A stretch of 6,778 bases of DNA from Desulfotomaculum sp. (lineage in GTDB: Bacteria; Bacillota; Desulfotomaculia; Desulfotomaculales; Nap2-2B). A program made the translations under genes and the position numbers. Below are positions 1 to 5,461 of the stretch, in pieces; the first letter of the stretch is position 1; each line of letters opens with the position of its first letter. Under the pieces are notes generated by a model, which had not been told where the DNA came from, ran no database searches, and saw only the letters and a program-made list of their open reading frames with translations. The DNA is taken from assembly GCA_003445555.1 (NCBI GenBank), contig DMDI01000138.1, forward strand, positions 1 through 6,778, given 5' to 3'.

Positions 1-245
1 AGACTTTGTTTTTCAAACTGTTCTTTAAGGTCATTACTTACTTCCAAATTATTCATTATTGCTTGAACAGCCTCGTTTTTTTTCCTTAATTCTTCTATTT
101 GAAGCTCCAACTTCCGGGTTAATTGCTGCTGCTGCTTAACCAACGTATCGTTTCCCAACATAATACTCCCTATTAAAATACCAATTCCCAGGGCAAGAAA
201 GGTAGCTACCAAAGAAGCTATGTGGTAACGTAAATTTATGATCAG
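1..245 (-). CDS. steB: SteB/MctB-family membrane protein ("copper transporter" family), N-terminal part
   Basis: Partial gene running off the left edge; 81 codons are visible. The product begins (M)IINLRYHIASLVATFLALG, with one membrane-spanning segment at about residues 7-28 (ending ALGIGILIGSIML), then a polar, Gln/Glu/Lys-rich stretch at about 33-81 that looks like coiled coil. This short cytoplasmic tail, single helix and coiled coil match the family of mycobacterial MctB (Rv1698) and corynebacterial SteB. Rv1698 has been described as a copper-related channel, while SteB works with SteA in cell separation; the coiled coil and the adjacent steA favour the second role here, by inference. 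The reading frame has an in-frame TAA two codons before the CTG at 245, and no ATG, GTG or TTG upstream of the conserved IINLRYH block, so CTG is the only plausible start. It lies 14 bases after the steA stop, implying translational coupling. Confidence 0.85.
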   Translation of the reverse strand, partial: MIINLRYHIASLVATFLALGIGILIGSIMLGNDTLVKQQQQLTRKLELQIEELRKKNEAVQAIMNNLEVSNDLKEQFEKQS

Positions 246-255
246 GCTTTATCCA

Positions 256-261
256 CTCCTT
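256..261 (-). promoter_or_regulatory. Ribosome binding site of steB, overlapping the steA stop codon
   Basis: AAGGAG on the minus strand shares two bases with the steA TAA stop (260-262) and lies 10 bases before the CTG at 245. It supports the CTG start and suggests that ribosomes ending steA reinitiate on steB. Confidence 0.7.
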
Positions 262-1381
262 ATATTCCCAGGATAAGCCGGAAATGAATGTAAAGCAGAC
301 GGAGCAATTCCCTGGTGGTTGGGGAAATAAGCAAGATTGCACCGGCCGGCAATAAAGCCGCTAGAATAATCTGTGCTAAATAACCAATTTTAAGGCGGTT
401 GCGGTAAAGCTTGCTTACCCCTTTAGCGTCCACAAAAATTGACCCTATCTTTAAGCGGACTAAAAATGTGCTGGCCATTCCCTTCCGGCCTTTCTCCAAA
501 AAATCTTCCATGCTTGAATGCGTCCCTACCGCCACAATCAACTCCGCGCCTTTTTCATAAGCCAAAAGAAGAGCCACATCTTCACTGGTTCCCGGAGCCG
601 CAAATATTTCCGCGCTTAAATCCAATTGCTCCACCCTGACCAATCCAGGAGCATGCCCATTCGGGTACGCGTGCACAATTAAGTCTGCTGCTTCTCTTAA
701 AGCATCATCACTTACACTGTCCATATCCCCAATAATAATATCCGGACGATAACCATGTTCCCTTAAGGCATCGGCCCCGCCATCAACCCCGATTAAAATT
801 GGTTTTACCTCATCAATGTAAGATTTAACGGCCTGTAAATCTTCTTTATAATTTTTGCCGCGGACTACCACCAAAGCGTGTCTTTTAATAAGATTTGTTT
901 TTATATTGGGTGTGGCGTACGAACCAACTAGAAGACCTATTTCTTGCTTAGCGTATTCTAACGTATTCTCTACAAAAAGGGGTAATACTTTTTTTACATT
1001 TTGTTGGACCCGGGTCATATGCGCCTTAATTTCCAAAGCATTTAAAAGATGTCCTCCGGCAATCTGGTGTTTGTCTTTATAAATACCCTCCCCAACAATT
1101 TTTATTTCTTCACCTTCTTTAATTAAACCCATAATATCTTCACCGGCATTATCCAGTAAAACAATACCGGCTTTAACTAAAACAAGAGGTCCGGGGTTAG
1201 GATACTGATTGCTTAAAGAGGGAACAGCGTTTATAACCGCTTTCACCCGGGCAGCCACTAATGATTCTGCGGCTACTTCATCAAGTTCACTATGATGAAT
1301 TACCGCAATTTCATACGGGTTAAGCCGTTTAACCAGGTCTTTTGTACGTTTGTCTACCCTGGCAATACCTTTAATTTCCAT
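260..1381 (-). CDS. steA: SteA-like protein: thiamin pyrophosphokinase-fold domain with C-terminal membrane helix
   Basis: 373 residues from the ATG at 1381. Family: SteA (putative cytokinetic ring protein; Rv1697 in mycobacteria), long annotated as a thiamin pyrophosphokinase-like protein. Visible features, numbered from this ATG: an N-terminal conserved region starting MEIKGIARVDKRTKDLVKRL, with ARVKAVINA and NPGPL at about 44-65; a TPPK-like nucleotide-binding core with GVDGGAD (198-204) and PDIIIGDMDSVSD (213-225); RKGMASTFLVRL near 299-310; and one hydrophobic helix near 333-353 followed by a basic tail. Corynebacterial SteA acts with SteB at the division site; true thiamin pyrophosphokinase activity is doubtful because the protein is longer and membrane anchored. 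The frame is open to a TTG at 1423, but the extra 14 residues would be encoded by the 8-base repeats, and the family start matches MEIKG. It lies downstream of spo0A with its own candidate promoter and a long leader. Confidence 0.87.
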   Translation of the reverse strand: MEIKGIARVDKRTKDLVKRLNPYEIAVIHHSELDEVAAESLVAARVKAVINAVPSLSNQYPNPGPLVLVKAGIVLLDNAGEDIMGLIKEGEEIKIVGEGIYKDKHQIAGGHLLNALEIKAHMTRVQQNVKKVLPLFVENTLEYAKQEIGLLVGSYATPNIKTNLIKRHALVVVRGKNYKEDLQAVKSYIDEVKPILIGVDGGADALREHGYRPDIIIGDMDSVSDDALREAADLIVHAYPNGHAPGLVRVEQLDLSAEIFAAPGTSEDVALLLAYEKGAELIVAVGTHSSMEDFLEKGRKGMASTFLVRLKIGSIFVDAKGVSKLYRNRLKIGYLAQIILAALLPAGAILLISPTTRELLRLLYIHFRLILGI

Positions 1382-1407
1382 ATGGTTTACTTTCAACCTA
1401 TTCAGGT

Positions 1408-1447
1408 AGGCACATAGGTCCAAAGGTCCAAAGACACAAAGGCAAAA
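1408..1447. repeat. Left arm: five 8-base tandem repeats
   Basis: Five contiguous 8-base units on the plus strand: AGGCACAT, AGGTCCAA, AGGTCCAA, AGACACAA, AGGCAAAA. The consensus is AGGYMCAA. The array ends 27 bases before the steA ATG and faces a similar array in opposite orientation at 1548-1579. Confidence 0.8.
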
Positions 1448-1547
1448 GAGATCTGAAGAGAATGAGTTGCTTAAGTTTCTATAAGATGTTTACAAAGCGG
1501 TATTTGGACAGGTTGTGTCCTGCATTCCGATTGTATTCCTATAAACT

Positions 1548-1579
1548 TTGTGCCTATGTGCCTTTGCCCCTTTGTGCCT
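1548..1579. repeat. Right arm: four inverted 8-base tandem repeats
   Basis: Four contiguous units on the plus strand: TTGTGCCT, ATGTGCCT, TTGCCCCT, TTGTGCCT, each a reverse complement of the left-arm type (AGGCACAA, AGGCACAT, AGGGGCAA, AGGCACAA). The two arms are about 78% complementary over four units and are separated by 100 bases. In RNA they could form an imperfect stem of about 32 base pairs. Confidence 0.8.
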
Positions 1580-1596
1580 GAGTAGTTACTAAAGCT

Positions 1597-1625
1597 ATTT
1601 TAATTTTTTAGCCGGCTTAAGTCAA
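1597..1625 (-). promoter_or_regulatory. Candidate sigma-A promoter for steA
   Basis: Reading leftward: TTGACT (1625-1620), a 17-base spacer, TAAAAT (1602-1597). Each box matches five of six consensus bases and the spacing is optimal. Transcription would start near 1590, just before the right repeat array, so both arrays would lie inside a leader of about 210 bases. The promoter begins about 20 bases after the spo0A stop, so steA-steB may be expressed independently of spo0A. Confidence 0.55.
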
Positions 1626-1645
1626 GTTTTGGGTTACTTATCCTT

Positions 1646-2419
1646 TTAGCTTACTTTAGCTTCAATTCTTAGCTTATCCGCAATCATGGCAATAAATTCA
1701 GAATTAGTAGGTTTGCCTCTTTCTACATTAATTGTATACCCGAAAAACTTAGTTATCATGTCTACATTTCCCCGATCCCAGGCCAACTCTATGGCGTGAC
1801 GGATTGCTCTTTCTACCCGGCTAGGGGTAGTTTGGTATTTTTGGGCAATTAGAGGATACAGTTCTTTGGTTATAGCCCCCAATAAGTTTATTTCATCAAT
1901 AACCATTAAAATAGCTTCCCGTAAATAATGATAACCCTTTATATGGGCTGGTACACCCATTTCATGTATTATATTGGTTACGGCCAAATCTAAATTTTTA
2001 TGACGGGCCGGTGAAACGTAAGTAGTGGTACTTTTATTTACTCCTGCCGTAAGCTGCCTAATCCGGGCCGCCAAAACAGAAAAATCAAAGGGCTTAAGAA
2101 TATAATAATCCGCTCCTAATTCTACCGCCCTTTGGGTAATATTTTCTTGACCAAAAGCAGTAAGCAAAAGAACTTTTGGCCGGGGGTTAAATGCTCCCGA
2201 AGCAACTTTTTCCAGTACCCCAAGACCATCCAAATGAGGCATGATAATATCCAGGATTATTATATCAGGGGTTTTTTCTTCCATAAGCTTTAATACCTCT
2301 AAGCCGTTATAGGCTGTACCGGCAAGAACAAAATCTTTTTGCTGACTAAGATAATCTTTAAGTGAATCACAAAATTCACGGTTGTCATCAGCAATAAGTA
2401 CTTTAATTAAATTTTCCAT
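1646..2419 (-). CDS. spo0A: Spo0A, sporulation master response regulator
   Basis: 257 residues, close to the family's usual length. The N-terminal receiver domain (about 5-124) shows the acidic pair D11-D12, the phosphoacceptor D57 in [11 protein letters not shown]87 and K109 in the LKP motif. A linker (about 125-140) leads to the Spo0A-specific effector domain, which contains the recognition-helix signature [18 protein letters not shown] at 200-217, essentially invariant in Spo0A and absent from other response regulators. Phosphorylated Spo0A binds 0A boxes (TGTCGAA-like) and controls entry into sporulation. The ATG at 2419 follows a GGGGG Shine-Dalgarno seven bases upstream. It sits directly downstream of spoIVB, as in Bacillus and clostridia. 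A sigma-H-like promoter lies upstream, as expected. No residue expected for function is missing. Confidence 0.98.
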   Translation of the reverse strand: MENLIKVLIADDNREFCDSLKDYLSQQKDFVLAGTAYNGLEVLKLMEEKTPDIIILDIIMPHLDGLGVLEKVASGAFNPRPKVLLLTAFGQENITQRAVELGADYYILKPFDFSVLAARIRQLTAGVNKSTTTYVSPARHKNLDLAVTNIIHEMGVPAHIKGYHYLREAILMVIDEINLLGAITKELYPLIAQKYQTTPSRVERAIRHAIELAWDRGNVDMITKFFGYTINVERGKPTNSEFIAMIADKLRIEAKVS

Positions 2420-2470
2420 TTTTTGGCCCCCTAGATTTTAATAATTATTCTTTTTTGTTGTATTAAATAC

Positions 2471-2497
2471 CTTCGCTATTAAAATTAAATTTCCTGC
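2471..2497 (-). promoter_or_regulatory. Candidate sigma-H promoter for spo0A
   Basis: Reading leftward: GCAGGAAAT (2497-2489), matching the sigma-H -35 consensus RnAGGAWWW fully, an 11-base spacer, then AGCGAAG (2477-2471), six of seven to RnnGAAT. spo0A is transcribed by sigma-H in Bacillus, which supports the call. A weaker sigma-A-like pair overlaps it: TTGTTA (2507-2502), 18 bases, TTTAAT (2483-2478). Confidence 0.55.
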
Positions 2498-2590
2498 TTT
2501 TTAACAAAAAAATTTTAATTATTCTCATATTTCCTTATTTCTATCTTTTTAGATATTTTTTACCTCTTCGTTACCTTATATTTTTCTTTT

Positions 2591-3931
2591 TTAAGCTATA
2601 TTTCGTGTTTTTTCTAATTTGGTTGAGGTATTTATTGCCTTGTTTTCCCATAACATCCATTCAACTGGTATACCGTACCCGCACGTAGGGTCGTTAATAA
2701 ATACATGCGTAACAGCCCCAATAAATTTTCCTTCTTGAATAATGGGGCTGCCGCTCATTCCCTGAACAATTCCTCCGGTTTGTTTAAGCAATTCAGGATC
2801 GGTAACTTTAAGCATTAACCCTTTCCCGCTAGCTTTAGCATAAGGTAGTACTTGCTGTATTTCAACGGTAAACCGTCTGATCTGATTTTCTTTTACCACG
2901 GTTAGTATTTCAGCAGGACCCTTTTTAATCTGATAACTTAAAGCCACCGGTAAAGGTTTTGGGTATATTGGATTAACAAGTGGCTGCTGCAAGTAACCAT
3001 ATATGCCGTAATTTGAATTTTTAACTATATTTCCCGCTATATTGCCTTTAACTTGAAAATAGCCGATTTTCTCCCCTGGCTGCCCCGGTTGACCTATTCT
3101 TATTTCTAGAACGGTGGCGGCAACTATCTTTCCCCTGGCTAAATCCATTTGTTGGTTAGTGTTTAAATTATTAATAGAATGTCCAAGCGCACCAAAACTT
3201 TTACTTAACGGATCATAAAAAGTTAGGGTTCCAATACCGGCCGCACTATCTTTAATAAACAAACCAATACGGTACCGTCTGGTTTCCGGACAAAAAATAG
3301 CTTTTACTCTTAACGTAAAAATTTTTTTGTCCCGTTTAATTTCTAAGTCTATAGTTTTTCCTTTTTGGCCGCTCTGGTTAATTTCCTCCTGTATCTGCTT
3401 CTCGCTAACCGCTTCCCGGCCATTAACTTTGGTTATCAAATCGCCAATCCTGATACCGGCCTGACCGGCCGGGTCGGCTTCCCAGTCTCCGGCTTTATGG
3501 ATTAAAGCCCGGCCAACTACCATTAACCCTTGCGGTTGAACCAAAATACCGATGGAATGTCCTCCAGGAACTATTGAAACCGGAGGAACAATATCGACCG
3601 CCAATTGGCGTACCGGGATCAAGCCAAACAATTTTAACCTAAGATGCAATCTGCCCGGCTTAACGGCAATAGGGGTAAGTTCGGTTAAAACAAAATTTAT
3701 CTGTTTTTTCCGGTCATTTTGCCATAGAATATTTTCCCGGTCAGCACTAACTTGAACAATTAAATGGTGAAACAATTGAGTCGGGTAAACCAATTCGGGC
3801 AGAATAGAATCACCAATATTTATATGTTGCCGGTTTAGAAGGGAAAGAAAATTAGCTAAAGAAACACCCAAAACTAAAAAAAAACTTAGAAAAACTAAAA
3901 AAAGTTCTTTGGACGCTTTTTTCTTCCTCAT
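2591..3931 (-). CDS. spoIVB: SpoIVB, intercompartmental signalling serine peptidase (S55)
   Basis: 446 residues, slightly longer than the roughly 425 of B. subtilis. A basic start (MRKKK) and a hydrophobic segment at about 9-33 form a signal anchor placing the protein across the forespore membrane. A PDZ domain follows at about 125-210 (GILVQPQGLMVVG, AGIRIGDLITKVNG), then the S55 peptidase domain from about 230. The catalytic triad is visible: H251 in FGALGHSIN, D378 in LKVTDPE and S393 in GMSGSP; the H-S distance of 142 and D-S distance of 15 equal those of the B. subtilis H236/D363/S378 as I recall them. SpoIVB is made in the forespore, cleaves itself and SpoIVFA, and releases pro-sigma-K processing in the mother cell. 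I found no convincing sigma-F or sigma-G promoter. In most relatives recN lies upstream; here it does not. Confidence 0.97.
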   Translation of the reverse strand: MRKKKASKELFLVFLSFFLVLGVSLANFLSLLNRQHINIGDSILPELVYPTQLFHHLIVQVSADRENILWQNDRKKQINFVLTELTPIAVKPGRLHLRLKLFGLIPVRQLAVDIVPPVSIVPGGHSIGILVQPQGLMVVGRALIHKAGDWEADPAGQAGIRIGDLITKVNGREAVSEKQIQEEINQSGQKGKTIDLEIKRDKKIFTLRVKAIFCPETRRYRIGLFIKDSAAGIGTLTFYDPLSKSFGALGHSINNLNTNQQMDLARGKIVAATVLEIRIGQPGQPGEKIGYFQVKGNIAGNIVKNSNYGIYGYLQQPLVNPIYPKPLPVALSYQIKKGPAEILTVVKENQIRRFTVEIQQVLPYAKASGKGLMLKVTDPELLKQTGGIVQGMSGSPIIQEGKFIGAVTHVFINDPTCGYGIPVEWMLWENKAINTSTKLEKTRNIA

Positions 3932-3946
3932 AGGATAAGTTAATTG

Positions 3947-3954
3947 CCCTCCTT
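3947..3954 (-). promoter_or_regulatory. Strong Shine-Dalgarno with long spacing before spoIVB
   Basis: AAGGAGGG on the minus strand is a near-perfect anti-16S match, but 16 bases separate its GGAGG from the ATG at 3931. The frame has a stop (TAA) just upstream and no ATG, GTG or TTG in between, so the ATG is still the best start. The spacing is unusual. Confidence 0.6.
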
Positions 3955-4145
3955 AAGCGATAACCATTAATCCTAAATTTAATCATCCGTTGGTAATAAA
4001 TTACCGTAAAAGTAAGTATTTTATCAATAATAAAAGCTTTTCAATGTAATATTAAGATAACCTAAGATATTAACATTTATTCCGTATTTATGTGTTATTT
4101 TTAGCTGAAACGGCAATTTTTAGTAATATAAAGGCATATAAAAAG

Positions 4146-4206
4146 CCTTCCGCCCCCTCCCATCCCTCCCCCTTGAAGGGGGAGGGATGGGAGGGGGCGT
4201 TCAAGG
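4146..4206 (-). terminator. Probable intrinsic terminator of nadK built on a 49-base perfect palindrome
   Basis: The core at 4151-4199 consists of two 24-base arms that are exact reverse complements around one central G (4175). Outer bases CCTT (4146-4149) and AAGG (4203-4206) extend the stem after a small internal bulge. Reading leftward, the direction of nadK transcription, the stem is followed by C and five T, as in a rho-independent terminator. It lies about 100 bases beyond the nadK stop. The arms are almost pure C/G runs, far from the composition around them, so the element may have been acquired as a mobile palindromic repeat. Confidence 0.6.
4151..4199. repeat. 49-base perfect G/C-run palindrome
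   Basis: The right arm reads G5-A-G3-AT-G3-A-G5 within AAGG...GGCG, and the left arm is its exact complement. Each strand therefore carries four G-runs with loops of one or two bases, the pattern of a stable G-quadruplex. The palindrome is flanked by a direct TTC on both sides (4148-4150 and 4200-4202), which could be a three-base target duplication or chance. Confidence 0.9.
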
Positions 4207-4306
4207 TAAAAATTTTTTACTAAGCTATAACTCTATTAGCAACTAGTTAATCGTACGCAGGCAGGTAAATATTGAACACTAATTCTTGATAGTTGTTTAT
4301 TAATGG

Positions 4307-5185
4307 TTAGTTGCGCGAATCAAAAGGGAAATTTTCGTGTTCATGTAGTTTTTGGCGGAGGAGATAAAAAAAATCGTGTTTTTTTAAGCGGATAAAACGG
4401 GCGTAAGCAGCTGCTTTTTTTACCTGGATGAGATCATGGCAATCAAGGTGAAAACCACGCTGTCCGTCTATGGTAAGCACAACTTCTTCTGGCGAAGCAA
4501 GTAAAGTTACCTCAATTGTACTTATGGCGCTTACTACCAAAGGCCTGGCCCACAAAGCATGGGGACAAATGGGAGTAAGGAGCATTAACTCGAGTTCCGG
4601 GGTAACTAAAGACCCTCCGGCGGAAAGAGAATAGGCCGTGGACCCGGTTGGGGTAGCGATGATTAAACCATCGGCCGGATATGTATTTACCTGTTCACCG
4701 TTTACTTTGGTCTGTAAAAATATAAGCCGGGCAAAAGCGCCTTTAGAAATTACGGCATCGTTAAGCGCGATGGCCTGTTCAACTACCTGATTAGCCCGGT
4801 AAACCTTTACTTCAAGCATCATTCTTTCTTCAACGTAATATTTTTTTTGAAACAATTTATCTAAAGAAACAAGCAGTTCAGGGAGTTCGATTTCCGTTAA
4901 AAAACCCAGGTGGCCTAAATTTACCCCCAGTAAAGGTACTCCTGCCGGGGCTGCCTGTCGGGCAGTGCGTAATAAAGTACCATCCCCCCCCAGCACAATT
5001 AAACAGTCAACCTCTTTAATCATTTGCTCTATCGGGTAACCGGGTTCAAAAAGACCTAACGTTTGAGCTGCCTTAGCCTCCATGACTATCCGGCAATTTT
5101 TTTCTTCTAACCAGGCCACCAATTCCCGCACCAGTTCACTTATCCGGTCTTTATTTAAATTAACTACTAATCCAATTGCCCGCAA
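4307..5185 (-). CDS. nadK: NAD kinase (ATP/polyphosphate-dependent)
   Basis: 292 residues, typical of the bacterial enzyme, which phosphorylates NAD to NADP in the cytosol. Visible motifs: the GGDGT signature at 66-70 with the catalytic aspartate D68; LGHLGFLTE at 90-98; the ND motif at 142-143 in ALNDAVISKG; the NAD-binding glycine-rich block ADGLIIATPTGSTAYSLSAG at 171-190; PICPHAL at 205-211; and IDGQ at 239-242. The start is a TTG at 5185, chosen because the product then begins (M)RAIGLVVNLNK, as in clostridial NadK, with AGG seven bases upstream; no in-frame ATG exists. An ATG at 5189 is in another frame. In many clostridia nadK is followed by argR, recN, spoIVB; here a terminator and spoIVB follow. 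It is divergent from the hydrolase gene and has a good sigma-A-type promoter. Confidence 0.96.
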   Translation of the reverse strand: MRAIGLVVNLNKDRISELVRELVAWLEEKNCRIVMEAKAAQTLGLFEPGYPIEQMIKEVDCLIVLGGDGTLLRTARQAAPAGVPLLGVNLGHLGFLTEIELPELLVSLDKLFQKKYYVEERMMLEVKVYRANQVVEQAIALNDAVISKGAFARLIFLQTKVNGEQVNTYPADGLIIATPTGSTAYSLSAGGSLVTPELELMLLTPICPHALWARPLVVSAISTIEVTLLASPEEVVLTIDGQRGFHLDCHDLIQVKKAAAYARFIRLKKHDFFYLLRQKLHEHENFPFDSRN

Positions 5186-5251
5186 ACATTTACCTGGTTC
5201 AAAAAATTTTGTTAGACTAAAACTCTAACTATAACTTTACCCTTCAAATAA

Positions 5252-5272
5252 TTAGGCCGGTTTTTTGACCAG
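5252..5272 (-). other. Six-residue mini-ORF in the nadK leader
   Basis: Reading leftward, AAGGAGG (5286-5280) is followed seven bases later by CTG and five more codons, then TAA: (M)VKKPA. It is the best Shine-Dalgarno in this intergenic region yet precedes no long frame. It could be a leader peptide of nadK or the remnant of a lost gene; CTG is also the apparent start of steB in this window. Weak evidence overall. Confidence 0.25.
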
Positions 5273-5312
5273 GTTTTCGCCTCCTTCAGTTAAAATTTTT
5301 ACTCTTTTTCAT

Positions 5313-5341
5313 ATAATACCTTGCCTAATATTTAGTTTCAA
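5313..5341 (-). promoter_or_regulatory. Candidate sigma-A promoter for nadK
   Basis: Reading leftward: TTGAAA (5341-5336), a 17-base spacer, TATTAT (5318-5313); each box matches five of six. The expected transcript start near 5306 gives a leader of about 120 bases. A palindrome at 5348-5359 lies just upstream of the -35 box. Confidence 0.55.
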
Positions 5342-5347
5342 GAATAA

Positions 5348-5359
5348 GGTTAGCTAACC
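5348..5359. promoter_or_regulatory. 12-base perfect palindrome, possible operator
   Basis: GGTTAGCTAACC is fully self-complementary and sits seven bases upstream of the nadK -35 box, in the divergent region shared with the hydrolase gene. Its size and position suit a dimeric regulator, but nothing identifies one. A half-site-like TAACC recurs at 5363-5367. Confidence 0.35.
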
Positions 5360-5380
5360 GGATAACCATAAATTTTTTTG

Positions 5381-5410
5381 TTGCTTTAATATCTAGTTAT
5401 CAGCTAAAAT
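5381..5410 (+). promoter_or_regulatory. Weak candidate promoter for the hydrolase gene
   Basis: TTGCTT (5381-5386), an 18-base spacer and TAAAAT (5405-5410) form the best pair found close to the gene. The -35 box is poor. A second possibility is TATAAT at 5312-5317 with TTAAAA at 5290-5295, which overlaps the nadK -10 on the other strand. Confidence 0.25.
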
Positions 5411-5461
5411 TAAGAGCAGAGCAAAGCAAAGAAGAAATAAGGGGTAAATAGGAGAATAAAC

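Larger units (their letters stand above)
3932..4306. other. 375-base non-coding gap between nadK and spoIVB
   Basis: Very AT-rich apart from the palindrome at 4151-4199. I see no credible coding frame in it. It holds the 49-base palindrome and probable nadK terminator, a 14-base palindrome at 3992-4005 (GGTAAT-AA-ATTACC) that could be a small operator, and the long-spaced spoIVB ribosome binding site. Many clostridia carry argR and recN at this place; no remnant of either was recognisable by eye. Confidence 0.6.

Noticed and set aside
136..342. 68-codon minus-strand frame across the steA-steB junction
   Set aside because: It is out of frame with both recognisable proteins and has no family resemblance; it is a shadow of steB and the steA end.
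2550..2566. TATCT/AGATA hairpin followed by T's on the plus strand
   Set aside because: A five-base AT stem is too weak and no plus-strand gene reads into it.
2471..2574. Possible 0A boxes (TAGCGAA, TAACGAA) upstream of spo0A
   Set aside because: Each matches only five of seven to TGTCGAA, which is expected by chance in this composition; one coincides with the sigma-H -10 box.
4021..4060. Sigma-A-like TTGAAA / TAAAAT pair upstream of spoIVB
   Set aside because: The spacer is only 15 bases, and a forespore sigma factor would be expected for spoIVB; not convincing enough to list.
5160..5189. Nine-codon ATG frame (MFAGNWISS) overlapping the nadK start
   Set aside because: Its AGG is only about four bases from the ATG and the frame appears to be a by-product of the TTG start region; no support beyond an ATG.
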